Shown here piece by piece: positions 8,715 to 19,213 of a stretch of 64,000 nt of DNA. The stretch is from Opitutia bacterium (lineage in GTDB: Bacteria > Verrucomicrobiota > Verrucomicrobiia > Opitutales > Opitutaceae): assembly GCA_016190985.1 (NCBI GenBank), contig JACPPI010000011.1, positions 62,001-126,000 on the forward strand, written 5' to 3'. Numbering within the stretch: the stretch's first letter is position 1; each line of letters starts with the position of its first letter. The notes beneath the pieces are model-generated. The model saw nothing but the letters and a program-made list of their open reading frames with translations, was not told the DNA's origin and made no database searches. The translations under genes were made by a program, and so were the position numbers.

Positions 8715-11645
8715 ATGAGTCTTTCTCCCGGTAATACCCCGTATCTCTCTGTCGTCGCCGCGTCGCGCAATGACGACCACGGCGGGGACCCGCTGGTCCG
8801 CACTCAGATCTTCATCAACTGTTTCGCCCGGCAGTGCGAAAAATACCGTTTGCCGGCCGAGCTGATCCTGGTCGATTGGAATCCCGTTCCCGGCCGGCCG
8901 GGCTTGGCCGGCGTGCTCCAGCTCCCTCCCGAGGCCTCCAACTGCCAGGCGAGGGTCATCACCGTGCCGGCCGTGCTGCATGACCGCGTCAAATACGCCG
9001 ATCGGATTGTGTTCTATCAGATGATCGCCAAGAACGCGGGCATCCGCCGCGCCCGCGGGAAATTCATCCTGGCGACCAACATCGACATCATCTTTTCCGA
9101 CGAGCTCATGCGCCACATCGGGCAGCAACAACTGGATCCGACCAAGATGCTGCGCGTCGACCGCTATGACATTCACAGCGGCATCTCCGGCCAGTCCTCC
9201 CTGGATGAGATCCTGGACTACGCCTGGACCCATCCCGTCCGCAACAATCGCCGGGCCGAGCCCAAGGAGCTGGTGCGACACCTCTACGGTGAGGAGCTCT
9301 TCAAGCGCCACTGCACCCCCGACCAGGCAACCTGCCCTACCACCGATGGCATCACCGTGGTGCAGGAAAACGAACTGTGGTCCGTGCGTCCCCGACGCGA
9401 TCTCGCCATCTCGCATCTCCACACCAACGCCTGCGGAGATTTCACCCTGCTCTCCCGCGAAGGCTGGGCCGCAATTCACGGCTATGCCGAGTTCGAAGCC
9501 TTCTCCTTCAATATCGACAGCTTCGGCCTGGTCGCCGCGCACTATGCCGGGTTTGAGGAAGTCGCGCTGCTGCCGCCGTGCGTGTGTTTTCATATCGAAC
9601 ACAGCTTGGGCTCGGGCTGGACGCCCGAGGGAGAAAAGAAGCTGTTCGCGCGCCTCCAAGAGAAACAAATCCTGAATCCCGAGTGGGAGGTGCTCGGCCC
9701 GGTGGTCGAAGCCATGCGCCGGGGCGAACTGCCCGTGGCGCTCAACGGCCCGTCGTGGGGCTTGGCGGAGTTCAACCTGCCCGAGGAACCTCTCCTGCAC
9801 GGCAAGATGGTGCCGGGCCCGGTGCATCCCCGGCCTTACGCGGCCCCGGCGGACCTGCCGGTCAGCGCCTTGCGGCCGCAGTTCGACCTCGACCGCCTCA
9901 CCCTCTGGCAGGAAAGGAAGAATACGCCCACCGCCCGACTGGAGCGGCTCAATGAACTCCTGCAGATCTCGGAACGGGATCGCGCGGAACGCCTCAAGAC
10001 CATTGCGTTCTACCAGGATAAACTGAATGAAGCCTACGCCGACCTCGAGCGCAACGTGGCCTATCTCAAGACCCTCGAGGCCGAGATCGCCGCCCACGTC
10101 AAGGTCGCCGCCGATCGCGACGCGCAGATCGCCAGCCTCTCCGCCGAGGTGACCCGGCTGACGCCCGCCACCGCTGCTTCCCGGCAGGAGGAACTCCAGA
10201 TCCGACTGGAACCGCAAGGCCGCTCGCTGGAGCGCTACGGCCGCCACCTCCGCCGGCTCGTGGTCGCGAAATACCACCCCGGCCTGCTCCCGCAGATCCT
10301 CTGGCTCGCGGCCCACGGCACCATCATCGAGGTCTTCTCCGCGCCTCCGGGATTGGCGCAGAGCCTGGCCGACGCGCCCAGGAAGCCCCGGATCCCGCGC
10401 GGGGCGGTTCACTTCTGGCAGGAAGACCTGTGGGGATGGCTCGGCCAGCTCGACAGCCTCTTCAACGAGAAGCTCTATCTTCAGGCCAATCCCGATGTCG
10501 CCGACGCCGTCGCCCGGGGACTGTTGCCGAGCGGCTGGGACCACTACCAGCTGTGGGGCGTGCGCGAGCACCGTCTCACCGGCAACCCGGCCTATGATAC
10601 CGGCCTTGCGGAAGCGGACGCCGTGGCTTTCGACAGCTCAGATGCCCCGCTCCTCCTGCCCTGTCTGATCGGGCGCCTCCAACCGCATCACAAGCTGTTG
10701 ATCGGCGGACACGCCCCGGCGCAGACCTGGCTGCCAGCCGCGCCGGGCCAGACCACCCTCGCCCCCGGCTTCCTGCTTTGCCACCGGCCACCGGCCCAGT
10801 GGCTGGGACCGCACCAGCCGACCAACGAGCTGCGCATCAAGTGGCCGCTCTTGCGCGCGCAGGACACCTACCCTCCGGTTTCCGCGCAAGGCGCGCCCTG
10901 GCCCATGATCTCCGTGGTAACTGTCAGCTACAACCAGGCCGCCTATCTGGAGGAGACGATCCGCTCGGTGCTGGACCAGAATTATCCCAACCTCGAATAC
11001 ATCATCGTCGACGGCGGCTCCACGGACGGCTCGGTCGAGATCATCAAGAAATATGCCGACCGCCTGAAGTGGTGGGTCAGCGAAAAGGATCGCGGCCAGT
11101 CCGAGGCGCTGAACAAAGGTTTCGCCCGAGCGACCGGCCGCATCCTGACCTGGCTCAACAGCGACGACCGGCTCGCGCCCGGCAGCCTCTATGCCGTGGG
11201 CCAGACTTTCCTATTGCACAAAACTGACATGGTGGCGGGGCGATGCGCCCGCGTGGTCGATTTGGAGCCCAAACCACACCACGTCCATCGCTCCTACCTC
11301 CCCTTCGGCCGCATCGACCGCCTGCGGCTGGACCACCTGCTCGATCTCGACAACTGCTGGCAGAAAGGCTGGTTCTTCCACCAACCCGAGGTGTTTTTCA
11401 CCCGCGAAGTGTTCGACCGCGCCGGCGGCAAGCTGCGCGAGGATCTTTATTACAGCATGGATTACGATCTGTGGGTGCGCCTGGCCAAGGCCGGGGCGCG
11501 CATCTTCGCCCTGCCGGAGATCCTCGCGATTTTCCGCGAGCACGGAAAGCAAAAGACCGGCGGCGCCAACCTGCCATTCCTGCCCGAGCTGCGCGCCGTC
11601 AACCAGGCCCACCGCGAGTCCACCCTATCCGCGGGAACCAAATGA
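8715..11645 (+). CDS. Two-headed glycosyltransferase with central coiled coil
   Basis: The start is taken at the ATG at 8715, 79 bases after wecE, giving 976 residues; an in-frame upstream start at 8610 would overlap wecE. The N-terminal ~300 residues form a GT-A-like domain ([22 protein letters not shown]). A charged, heptad-rich stretch at about 407-482 is a likely coiled coil. Around residue 586 is LYLQANPDV...[11 protein letters not shown], a motif related to the ends of the proteins at 13569 and 19214. A classical GT2 domain from about residue 729 has [21 protein letters not shown] and [11 protein letters not shown]. It is probably cytosolic or peripheral, adding two sugars in turn. The stop overlaps the start of the next gene (ATGA), so translation is coupled. 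Confidence 0.8.
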   Translation: MSLSPGNTPYLSVVAASRNDDHGGDPLVRTQIFINCFARQCEKYRLPAELILVDWNPVPGRPGLAGVLQLPPEASNCQARVITVPAVLHDRVKYADRIVFYQMIAKNAGIRRARGKFILATNIDIIFSDELMRHIGQQQLDPTKMLRVDRYDIHSGISGQSSLDEILDYAWTHPVRNNRRAEPKELVRHLYGEELFKRHCTPDQATCPTTDGITVVQENELWSVRPRRDLAISHLHTNACGDFTLLSREGWAAIHGYAEFEAFSFNIDSFGLVAAHYAGFEEVALLPPCVCFHIEHSLGSGWTPEGEKKLFARLQEKQILNPEWEVLGPVVEAMRRGELPVALNGPSWGLAEFNLPEEPLLHGKMVPGPVHPRPYAAPADLPVSALRPQFDLDRLTLWQERKNTPTARLERLNELLQISERDRAERLKTIAFYQDKLNEAYADLERNVAYLKTLEAEIAAHVKVAADRDAQIASLSAEVTRLTPATAASRQEELQIRLEPQGRSLERYGRHLRRLVVAKYHPGLLPQILWLAAHGTIIEVFSAPPGLAQSLADAPRKPRIPRGAVHFWQEDLWGWLGQLDSLFNEKLYLQANPDVADAVARGLLPSGWDHYQLWGVREHRLTGNPAYDTGLAEADAVAFDSSDAPLLLPCLIGRLQPHHKLLIGGHAPAQTWLPAAPGQTTLAPGFLLCHRPPAQWLGPHQPTNELRIKWPLLRAQDTYPPVSAQGAPWPMISVVTVSYNQAAYLEETIRSVLDQNYPNLEYIIVDGGSTDGSVEIIKKYADRLKWWVSEKDRGQSEALNKGFARATGRILTWLNSDDRLAPGSLYAVGQTFLLHKTDMVAGRCARVVDLEPKPHHVHRSYLPFGRIDRLRLDHLLDLDNCWQKGWFFHQPEVFFTREVFDRAGGKLREDLYYSMDYDLWVRLAKAGARIFALPEILAIFREHGKQKTGGANLPFLPELRAVNQAHRESTLSAGTK

Positions 11646-13567
11646 TGAATCTCGTCCCCGACAAACGCCGCACCAGCGACCTGCCCCGGCGCATCCTCTT
11701 CCTCAACGACGTGGGTTTTCAATACGGCGCGGGCATCGCGCAGGCCCGGCAGGTGGAGGCCATGCTCGCCCTCGGCATCGAGGTCGGCGTGCTCGCCTGG
11801 GCTACCGGCAACGTGAAGCTGGAGGACGTCGGCACGCGGCCCATCGACCGCGACCTCTGGCTCGGCGTGCACGAGGTCAACGACCTGGAGGGCGGCAGGA
11901 CGATGTCCGACGACACCGTCATCGCCGGCCTGCTCATGGAGGTGGCGCGCTTCAACCCGGAGATCGCAATTGTCGGCAACCTGCACGCGGCGCGCTGGCC
12001 CTTCCAGCTGCTGCCGGCCCTGCGCGGCATCGGCTGCCGCGTGATCACCTTCCTGCACGATGCCTATCTCTACACCGGCCGCTGCGCCTATCCGGGGGCG
12101 TGTCAGCTTTATCTTTCTGGTTGCAACGAAACCTGCCCGACCGCCGACCAGTATCCCCGGCTCGCGCCGCCCCTGATCGCCGGCGCCTGGCAGCTCCGGC
12201 GGGAAATCTTCGGCGGACCGCGCGGCATCGAGGTGGTTGCCAACAGCCATTGGAACAAGCGCATGTTCCGGACCGCGCTGCCCGTCAGCCCGCCGGTCGA
12301 GGCGATCCATCTCGGCGCCGACGAGTTTGTTTTCAAGCCCGGGGACAAGCTGGCTGCGCGGCAACGCCTCGGCCTGCCCCTCGACAAACCGGTTGTGCTG
12401 TGCGCCGCCGTGAATTTCCAGGAGCCCCGCAAAGGCTGCCGGGAACTGGCCGCGATCATCGCCGCCCTGCGGGATGAGGTGGCCTTCGCCGCCTTCGGGC
12501 ACAATGCCGACGAGATCCCGGGCCTTATCGGCCTGGGTTATCACCTTGCAGCATCCAAGCTCGCGGAAATCTACCAGGCGGCCGATCTCTTCCTCGGCAC
12601 CGCCACGGAGGAAGCCTTTGGCCAGACGCTGATGGAAGCCCAGCTCTGCGGCCTGCCCGTGGTGGCCTTCCACGCCGGCGGCGTCGACGAAATCGTGCGC
12701 AACGAGATCACCGGCCGCCTCGTGCCCAACGGCGACACGGCCGGGGCCGTCACCGCCATCCGCGCCATGCTCGGCGATGCACGTTTCATGCAGATCGCAG
12801 CACCCTGGGCCCGGCAGTATGCCGTCAGCCGTTTTTCCATGTGGATGCACGAATTGCGCTGGCATCATTTTCTCATGGGACTGGTGCAGACGGGAACCGG
12901 ATTCAATCCTCCGACCATCAGCTATCACGTGAACGACTGGAAAGACAACGGGGCCCATTATCCCTCCTGGCCCGCCACAGCTGTCTTCCTGAACAACGAG
13001 CATGCGCAGATCTACGAACAGACCTCCCGGTTGCCTGGCTGGCAGGCTCCCGGAGATTCCTTCAAGCTCTACGAGATGGGCTATCACGCCGGCGACGTGA
13101 TCCTGGAGATCGGCACCTACGGCGGCCGCTCGGCCACGGTCGCGCTCCGCGGCGCCCTCGCCAATCCCGCCCGCACCCTGCGGCCGCAATTCTACGGCAT
13201 CGACATCGACGCCGACTCCATTGCCCGCACCCGCGCCACGCTCGCGACGGAAAAAATCGGCGATTACTGCCACTTGTTCCACGGCGTGCTGCAGGACTTC
13301 GTCCAACGCTGGACCATCACCCCCACCATGGTCTTCCTTGACGGCGATCATACCTACGCCGGCGTGGCCGCCGACCTGCGGACGCTCAGTGGTTATCTCA
13401 AACGGGGCACGCCGGTGCTCGTGCACGATTTCCTCAATCCGGAAAACGCCACCGGCAAGCTGGGCGTCCGGCAAGCCGCGGAGGAATGGGCCGACGCCGG
13501 CCACGGCCGGTTCATGGGTTGTTTCGGCTGCTGCGCCCTCTACCTAACCCTGAGCGGCGGACGCTAG
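11642..13567 (+). CDS. GT4 glycosyltransferase fused to a class I methyltransferase
   Basis: The start is the first of two adjacent ATG codons (11642), overlapping the previous stop in ATGA; 641 residues. Residues 1 to about 410 are a GT-B enzyme of family GT4. Its donor-site motif is [13 protein letters not shown], the EX7E pair, followed by [16 protein letters not shown] linker leads to a class I SAM methyltransferase of the Methyltransf_24 type. That half has [12 protein letters not shown] near residue 485, [11 protein letters not shown] near 565 and VLVHDF near 594. Having both activities on one chain suggests the sugar is methylated as, or just after, it is added, for example to cap a chain. 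The order here (GT then methyltransferase) is the reverse of the fusion at 25402. Confidence 0.85.
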   Translation: MMNLVPDKRRTSDLPRRILFLNDVGFQYGAGIAQARQVEAMLALGIEVGVLAWATGNVKLEDVGTRPIDRDLWLGVHEVNDLEGGRTMSDDTVIAGLLMEVARFNPEIAIVGNLHAARWPFQLLPALRGIGCRVITFLHDAYLYTGRCAYPGACQLYLSGCNETCPTADQYPRLAPPLIAGAWQLRREIFGGPRGIEVVANSHWNKRMFRTALPVSPPVEAIHLGADEFVFKPGDKLAARQRLGLPLDKPVVLCAAVNFQEPRKGCRELAAIIAALRDEVAFAAFGHNADEIPGLIGLGYHLAASKLAEIYQAADLFLGTATEEAFGQTLMEAQLCGLPVVAFHAGGVDEIVRNEITGRLVPNGDTAGAVTAIRAMLGDARFMQIAAPWARQYAVSRFSMWMHELRWHHFLMGLVQTGTGFNPPTISYHVNDWKDNGAHYPSWPATAVFLNNEHAQIYEQTSRLPGWQAPGDSFKLYEMGYHAGDVILEIGTYGGRSATVALRGALANPARTLRPQFYGIDIDADSIARTRATLATEKIGDYCHLFHGVLQDFVQRWTITPTMVFLDGDHTYAGVAADLRTLSGYLKRGTPVLVHDFLNPENATGKLGVRQAAEEWADAGHGRFMGCFGCCALYLTLSGGR

Positions 13568-13568
13568 C

Positions 13569-16418
13569 ATGGCCCTTTACCTCGCGCACACCTTCGTCCT
13601 GCTCCTGGCCTCCTTCGGGGCGGCCCGGTCGCTCTTGCGCGGCGGGGCGGAGCGGCTGCTCGCCATGGGCCTCGTCGCGTGGGGCAACCTTGTGGTCACC
13701 AGCCTGCTGCTTTCCTGCCTGCACCGGCTGGGCGACCCGGCCTGGTTTTTCCGCACCTCCCTCGGCCTGGCCGGCGCGACCTGGCTGATGCTGCGCCGCA
13801 TTGCGCCGGAGCCCGCGCCCGCCGTCGGCGAGACCGGCCGCGACCGGCCCAGCCCGCTCCTGCTCGCGGCCTTTATCCTGACTCTGGCTCCGATCGCCTA
13901 CGCAAGCATCCGCATCGCCGGCACCTACCTGCCCAACAACTACGACTCGCTCGCCTACCACCTGCCGCGGGCGATGTTTTATCTCGGGCAGGACAATCTC
14001 GCGCACTTCGACACCGGCAACCCCCGGCAGACCTACTTTCCGTTCAACTACAACCTGCTGCAGCTCTTCAGCCTCATCTACAGCCCGCCGCTGCAGGTGG
14101 TGAACTTCCTCAATCTTGCGGCCTGGGCCGGGGCGGGACTGGCCGTCTACCGCCTGTGCCGGCTTTGTGCCTATAATGCCAACGCCGCCCTCACCGCCAC
14201 GTGGCTGGCGGTCACGGCGACGCAGGTGCTCGCCCAGGCCACGGCGACCACGAACGACCTGCCCACCGCCGCCGGCCTGCTGGCCGCGCTGGTGTTCGCC
14301 CTGCGGTGGCGGCAATCCCGGCAGACCCGCGATGCGCTGCTCGCGGGCCTCGCAGCCGGGCTGACGGCCGGCTCCAAGCTCACCGTGGTCTTCTTCGGTC
14401 CGGCCGCCGCGCTGATCGTGCTCGGCCTGGCGTGGGGGCACTGGCGGCGCGGCGAGACCCGCGCATTCCTCGCCGGCGTGCGGGCCTGGTTCGTCCCCGG
14501 TCTGCTGGCCTTCCTGTTCGCCGCCCCGTTCGCCCTCATCAACCTCGCGGAGAAGGGCGAGTGGATCAACAGGACCTACGACTTCACCCTGAACCGGCCG
14601 TTCTCCTTCGCCTGCGCGCGGCAGACCGGCGCCGCCTACCTGGTGCAGCTCTTTCTCGAGCCGTTGCACCGTTTCACCTTCGACCTGCAGTTCACCGCCC
14701 AGCTGAACACCTGGGGGGCGCGCACCATCTTCCCCCATTGGAACGAGGCCTATGCCTTTTCCCCGTTGTATCTTTTTCCCCCCGACCTGAACGAGGATCA
14801 CGTCTGGTTCGGCTTCACCGGCCCGGCCATCCTGCTCGCGGCGGTCTTCTGCCTGGTGCGCTGGCGCCGCCTGCCGGCTCCCGCCGTGTGGCTGGCCTTG
14901 GTCGGCCTCGGCTGGTTCGTCACCTACTTCCTGCTGAACAAGTGGTCGCTCTACAACCAGCGCTACTTCGTGCCGGCCATCCTCGTGATGAGTCCCTGCG
15001 TCGCCGCCGTCCTGCAGGCTGGCTGGGACCAGCCGCGGCTCAGCCGCCTCCTCCGCAACCTGGTGGCCGGCCTTGCGCTGTGCACCCTCTGGCTGACGGG
15101 CATCTACCTGTTCCAGAACACCAGCCGCCCCTACGCCCCGTTGTGGGCCGGCCAGCCGCCGCCGCCCGCCCTGCCCGCCCTGCCCCCGCTCATGGTGCAG
15201 CGTCTCGCTGAACAGTCCCGCATCAACGTCCACTCCACCGACGGCAACGAGCGGATCTTTCTGCTCATGACGCACGGTCGGGGCCAGCGCTTCACGTCCT
15301 TCGCCCGGCCCGACCCGGCCGCCTACAACGTCTATTCCCACTGGGGTTTCGTCCGCAAGGTCGCCTACAGCAACATCGAGCAGCTCTCCTCCTATACGGT
15401 GGTGACGGTCCCGACCAAGCGGACCGCCGGCGTGGAATTTCTCGGCACGATCAACCAGGGCCAGCCCGCGCTGGATTATTACGGCCTGGTGCCCCATGCC
15501 GACCGGACGGGCGCCACCGGCGGAAACCGGAACGTAATGGTCATCTTCTCCTATGCGCCACGGGAGCCGAACCGCTACATGCACCTGCGCCTTGATGTCG
15601 TCGGCCTCAACCCGGCTGACCGGGCCCGCCTGCTCGTCGGCGTGGATTACACCGACGGGACGAGCGCGACTCTCGCCACCTTCAGCGCCACCGGCCAGGC
15701 CCCCGCCTCCGTCACCCGGCCCTTCCGCCGCTTCACCATCCGGGTGGAGTCGGTCGCTGACGGCGGGGAACTCGGCGCCATCAACCTGCCGTATCTGACG
15801 CGTGACCTGCCGCCGGAAATCGAGGCGCCGATGAATCCCGCGACCATCATGATCGATGAACTGGTTACTTCCGAACCTCGGACGTTGGTCGTCAGCGAGG
15901 GTCTCGGCGTCCCCGAGGGTCCCTATGCCCAATGGCAGCTGCCCCTGGTGCGCTGGGCCAGGGCGCCCGTGGTGCGCCTGGAGCTTCCCGCTATCGCCGG
16001 CTTGGAGCAGCTCGACTTGTCCTTCAGCCTGCGGGCGCAGGCGCGCGACGCCGCGGCCGTCGACATCGTGTTCAACGGCGAGCTGGTGAAGGCCTGCCTG
16101 CTGCAGGACCGCACCGCGTGGTCGGAGCACAAGCTCACCCTCCGTCCCGGGCCGGGCCCCAACGTGATCGAGTTCCGCAACGTGGCCGTCGGCACCGAGC
16201 CGGACTGGCTGGATTACCTCGCGCGCTATCCCGACGTGAAGGCCTACGTGGTCGCGCAGGGCATCCCGCTCGCGCAGGGCGCCCGCGAACACTACGAAAC
16301 GTTCGGCAAGAAAGAGACCCGCGCGCTATATCATCAGCGCCGGGTCGAGACGCTCGCCGGCGAGCCGCTCTATTATGTCTTCCGCAGCCTGCGGCTGGAG
16401 GGTTTCCGCAAGCCATGA
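13569..16418 (+). CDS. GT39-like membrane glycosyltransferase with large C-terminal extension
   Basis: The 949-residue protein begins one base after the previous stop. Roughly the first 520 residues hold a dozen hydrophobic segments. The first periplasmic loop carries NNYDSLAYHLPRAMFYLGQ, in which Asp is the expected catalytic residue of ArnT/PMT-like GT-C enzymes using polyprenyl-phosphate sugars. The last ~400 residues are soluble and beta-rich, and contain GVEFLGTI and RFTIRVESV. They end with EPDWLDYLARYPDVKAYV and a REHYETFGKKETR tail. The protein at 19214-21910 is a full-length paralogue with the same layout. The acyltransferase gene starts within the stop codon (ATGA). Confidence 0.75.
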   Translation: MALYLAHTFVLLLASFGAARSLLRGGAERLLAMGLVAWGNLVVTSLLLSCLHRLGDPAWFFRTSLGLAGATWLMLRRIAPEPAPAVGETGRDRPSPLLLAAFILTLAPIAYASIRIAGTYLPNNYDSLAYHLPRAMFYLGQDNLAHFDTGNPRQTYFPFNYNLLQLFSLIYSPPLQVVNFLNLAAWAGAGLAVYRLCRLCAYNANAALTATWLAVTATQVLAQATATTNDLPTAAGLLAALVFALRWRQSRQTRDALLAGLAAGLTAGSKLTVVFFGPAAALIVLGLAWGHWRRGETRAFLAGVRAWFVPGLLAFLFAAPFALINLAEKGEWINRTYDFTLNRPFSFACARQTGAAYLVQLFLEPLHRFTFDLQFTAQLNTWGARTIFPHWNEAYAFSPLYLFPPDLNEDHVWFGFTGPAILLAAVFCLVRWRRLPAPAVWLALVGLGWFVTYFLLNKWSLYNQRYFVPAILVMSPCVAAVLQAGWDQPRLSRLLRNLVAGLALCTLWLTGIYLFQNTSRPYAPLWAGQPPPPALPALPPLMVQRLAEQSRINVHSTDGNERIFLLMTHGRGQRFTSFARPDPAAYNVYSHWGFVRKVAYSNIEQLSSYTVVTVPTKRTAGVEFLGTINQGQPALDYYGLVPHADRTGATGGNRNVMVIFSYAPREPNRYMHLRLDVVGLNPADRARLLVGVDYTDGTSATLATFSATGQAPASVTRPFRRFTIRVESVADGGELGAINLPYLTRDLPPEIEAPMNPATIMIDELVTSEPRTLVVSEGLGVPEGPYAQWQLPLVRWARAPVVRLELPAIAGLEQLDLSFSLRAQARDAAAVDIVFNGELVKACLLQDRTAWSEHKLTLRPGPGPNVIEFRNVAVGTEPDWLDYLARYPDVKAYVVAQGIPLAQGAREHYETFGKKETRALYHQRRVETLAGEPLYYVFRSLRLEGFRKP

Positions 16419-17560
16419 GCGCCACCCCGCCGACGCCCGCCCCGGACCGCAACGCCTACATCGACACGTTGCGGGGCTGGAGCATCGCGGGCGTCGTCTG
16501 CGTGCATTTCGCCGGCAGCTTCGTGACCACCGACATCCATGCCTGGAGTCCCTCCTTCTGGCTGGGCCTCACGCTGAACCAGGTGTTCGGTTTCGCCGTC
16601 CCGCTTTTCCTCTTTCTGTCCGGCCTGCTGGCGGGGACCTCGTCCAAGGCGGTTTCACTGGGCGACTACTATCGCGGCCGGCTCTGGCGGATCGGGTTGC
16701 CCTATGCGCTCGCCAGCCTGGCCTCGTTCTTCCTGCTCAATCATTATGCCGCGTGGCAGGCGCTGCCGGACATCGGCGCGAAGTTCACGTGGCTCTGGCA
16801 GCATGTGCTTTTCTACGGCGTCGAGCCGACGCTGTATTTCATCCCGCTGATCCTGCAGCTGTATTTCCTGCAGCCGGCGCTCAAGGCGCTGCCGCGCTGG
16901 CTCAACCGCCTCGTTCCCGCGCTCAGCCCCGCGCACGGCGCCCTGCTGCTCACCGGCCTGCTGCTGGCCCTGCATGTCACCCTCGGGCTGCTGTGCTACC
17001 GCGGCACTCTGAATTATTATGTGTGGGGCCGGCCCAACGCGCTCTTCTGGGTCTTCTATTTCTTCGCTGGGCTTCACTTCCGCAGCCTCGCGGGCCTGGT
17101 CTCACGGCGGACCCTGGCAGTCGGTGCCGGGCTTGCGCTGCTGGTCGCCACGGTCACCATGGCGTGGAACGGCCTCCAACTCTCCGACCGCGCGTTGGTG
17201 GGGCAGAATTTTGAGTTCAACCGCCTCGACTTCGCCTACGTCCGGCCGGAAATGCTCGTCTATGACCTGGCGATGGTCGCCGGTCTGGCGGCCGGAATCA
17301 CCTTGGGCTGGACCCTGCGGACGGGCCTCTTCGCCTATCTCGGGCGCTACACCTTGGAAATCTACCTCTGGCACATCCTCGTTCTCTACCACGGGGCCTG
17401 GCGCTACCCCGAAACCCTGGCCGCCTGCCGGCAATTGCCCGAGTTGATCGTGCTCATCTGCGCCGGCGCGACCCTCCTGATCGCCGGCGCCACCGAAGCA
17501 CTGTCCCGGTTGGCGGACTTTGTCCGGCACCACCGGTTGGCTCTCATCAAGGTGCCCTGA
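16415..17560 (+). CDS. Acyltransferase family 3 (OafA/YrhL-like) membrane protein
   Basis: The ATG at 16415 overlaps the upstream stop, and the product is 381 residues. The N-terminus has RNAYIDTLRGWSIAGVVCVH, the conserved R...H pair of AT3 acyltransferases, followed by about ten hydrophobic segments. AT3 proteins transfer acetyl or other acyl groups to sugars of O-antigens, capsules or exopolysaccharides, with the acyl group crossing the inner membrane. There is no SGNH domain at the C-terminus, so this is the short form. It is probably an O-acetyltransferase of the glycan made here. Acyl donor and position are unknown. Confidence 0.85.
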   Translation: MSATPPTPAPDRNAYIDTLRGWSIAGVVCVHFAGSFVTTDIHAWSPSFWLGLTLNQVFGFAVPLFLFLSGLLAGTSSKAVSLGDYYRGRLWRIGLPYALASLASFFLLNHYAAWQALPDIGAKFTWLWQHVLFYGVEPTLYFIPLILQLYFLQPALKALPRWLNRLVPALSPAHGALLLTGLLLALHVTLGLLCYRGTLNYYVWGRPNALFWVFYFFAGLHFRSLAGLVSRRTLAVGAGLALLVATVTMAWNGLQLSDRALVGQNFEFNRLDFAYVRPEMLVYDLAMVAGLAAGITLGWTLRTGLFAYLGRYTLEIYLWHILVLYHGAWRYPETLAACRQLPELIVLICAGATLLIAGATEALSRLADFVRHHRLALIKVP

Positions 17561-17561
17561 C

Positions 17562-17577
17562 GCGGAGCGGCCTCCGC
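17562..17577 (+). terminator. Candidate weak terminator hairpin
   Basis: Directly after the acyltransferase stop there is a 6-bp GC-rich stem (GCGGAG pairing with CTCCGC) around a 4-base loop, followed by TCTTAAAT. The T tract is poor, so this may only be a partial terminator. It lies in one of the few intergenic gaps in this part of the cluster (78 bases). Confidence 0.3.
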
Positions 17578-17638
17578 TCTTAAATCACTGTGGACATACC
17601 GGGCCAAACCGGCCTCTTTTTAGGCTCTCCCCGCCACC

Positions 17639-18583
17639 ATGGCCAACCCGACTGTTTCATCCACTCCCCGCATAGCGGTCGCCATCCCCTGCTATCAGGA
17701 GGAGAAGACCATCGCGCAGGTGGTCGCGGACTTCCGGCGAGAGCTGCCCGCGGCCAAGATCTATGTTTTCGACAACAACTGCACTGATCGCACCGCCGAG
17801 TGCGCCCGCGCCGCCGGGGCCGCCGTCATCCGCGAGAAGCGCCAGGGCAAGGGCCATGTCGTCGCCACCATGTTCGAGGTAATCCAGGAAGACATCATGG
17901 TGATGGTGGACGGCGACGGCACCTACGACCCCACTGCGGTGCACCGCCTGCTCGCCCCCATCCTGGCCGGCGATGCCGACATGACTGTCGCGGCGCGGCT
18001 GCAGCAATACAGCGACAAGTCCTTCCGCAAGTTCCACGTCGCCGGCAACCAGATGGTCTGCTGGATCATCAACCGGATCTTCGGCGCCAGCATCTCCGAC
18101 ATCTTTTCCGGCTACCGCGCCTTCACCCATGAGTGCGCGCTCTCGATCCCGATCACCTCCCGCGGTTTCGACGTCGAGACCGAGCTGACGGTGCAAAGCC
18201 TCTACCGCGGCGCCGTCGTGCGCGAGATCGAGGCGCCCTATGGTGAGCGCCCGTCGGGCAGCTTCTCCAAGCTCCGCACCATTCCCGACGGCATCCGCGT
18301 CCTGCTGCGCCTCTTCCTCCTGATGCGGTCCTACAAGCCGCTCACGCTCTTCGGCTCCCTCTGCATCGCGCTGCTGCTGGTGTCGCTCGGTTTCGGCGCC
18401 CTGCCCGCCTGGGAGCTGGTCGAGCACCACCGCGTCATCAGCCGCGCCAGCGCGATCCTCGCCATCTCCACTTTCATGCTGGCCAGCCTCAGCCTGGCCC
18501 TCGGCCTCGTGCTCAGCTCTGTCAACCAGCGCCTGCTCGAGCTTGAGCGCGTCGTCATCAAGCGCATCCCCCGGGCGGACTGA
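17639..18583 (+). CDS. GT2 polyprenyl-phosphate glycosyltransferase-like protein
   Basis: The 314-residue protein has a GT-A domain beginning VAIPCYQEEKTI. It has VFDNNCTDRT, a KGHVV segment and the metal site VDGDGTYDP, followed by RLQQYSDKSFRKFH. Two hydrophobic segments at about 238-262 and 275-300 anchor the C-terminus. This pattern is that of DPM1-like bacterial GT2 enzymes, which move a sugar from a nucleotide donor to a polyprenyl phosphate on the cytosolic face. Such enzymes usually feed a GT-C membrane enzyme, and the GT39-like proteins at 13569 and 19214 flank it. The pairing is inferred. The gene starts 78 bases after the acyltransferase. Confidence 0.8.
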   Translation: MANPTVSSTPRIAVAIPCYQEEKTIAQVVADFRRELPAAKIYVFDNNCTDRTAECARAAGAAVIREKRQGKGHVVATMFEVIQEDIMVMVDGDGTYDPTAVHRLLAPILAGDADMTVAARLQQYSDKSFRKFHVAGNQMVCWIINRIFGASISDIFSGYRAFTHECALSIPITSRGFDVETELTVQSLYRGAVVREIEAPYGERPSGSFSKLRTIPDGIRVLLRLFLLMRSYKPLTLFGSLCIALLLVSLGFGALPAWELVEHHRVISRASAILAISTFMLASLSLALGLVLSSVNQRLLELERVVIKRIPRAD

Positions 18584-18601
18584 GCGAGGCGCGTCGCACG
18601 C

Positions 18602-19186
18602 ATGGGCACGAAGGATTTCAACGCGCTCGACCTGTTCATCTGCCGCTGGCGTTCGCGCATCGTCCGGCGCTTCCTGACCCCGGGCGCCACGATCCTCGAT
18701 TTCGGCTGCGGCCACCAGGCCCTGTTCCTCCGCTCCGTGCAAAAGGATCTCAAGCTCGGCATCGGCCTGGACTATGACGCCACCCCTGGCCGGCCGGCGG
18801 CGAACCTTGAGATACAGGACTTCCATTTCAGGGACCGCTTCGAATTTCCCGACCGCACCTTCGACCACGTCACCATCCTCGCCGTGCTCGAGCACATCCC
18901 ACTGGACCAGGTCAGCGTCCTGTTCCGCGAGTTCCACCGCATCCTGAAGGACGGCGGCAGCGTGCTGCTGACCACGCCCGCACCGACGTCGAAGCCCCTG
19001 CTGGAATTCCTGGCCTTCAAGCTCAGGATCATCTCCGGCCCCGAGGTCGCGGACCACAGGCATTACTGGAACCGGGCCGATCTCCAGGCCTTGGCGGCGC
19101 GCGACGGTTTCGCCCTCGAGACCTACCGAACCTTCCAAGCGGGCCTGAACAGTTTTGCCGTCCTCCGCCGGCGGCCCCCTTCCTAG
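18602..19186 (+). CDS. Class I SAM-dependent methyltransferase
   Basis: This is a 194-residue compact Methyltransf_11-type domain. Motif I is ILDFGCGHQALF at about 31-42, the acidic residue after strand 2 is in GIGLDYDA, and the motif IV region is LAVLEHIPLDQV, followed by LKDGGSVLLTTP. It is the minimal SAM fold without an extra acceptor domain. It starts 18 bases after the GT2 gene and lies 27 bases before the GT39-like gene. A role in methylating a sugar or a lipid-linked intermediate fits the setting, but the substrate cannot be deduced. Confidence 0.8.
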   Translation: MGTKDFNALDLFICRWRSRIVRRFLTPGATILDFGCGHQALFLRSVQKDLKLGIGLDYDATPGRPAANLEIQDFHFRDRFEFPDRTFDHVTILAVLEHIPLDQVSVLFREFHRILKDGGSVLLTTPAPTSKPLLEFLAFKLRIISGPEVADHRHYWNRADLQALAARDGFALETYRTFQAGLNSFAVLRRRPPS

Positions 19187-19213
19187 CCTTCCGCCCGGAG
19201 CCGCCCTGCGAGC

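Noticed and set aside
13512-16292. Long - strand open frame opposite the GT39-like gene.
   Set aside because: It has the Gly/Arg/Glu-rich composition expected of an antisense shadow and no domain, while the + strand frame has a full membrane-protein pattern.
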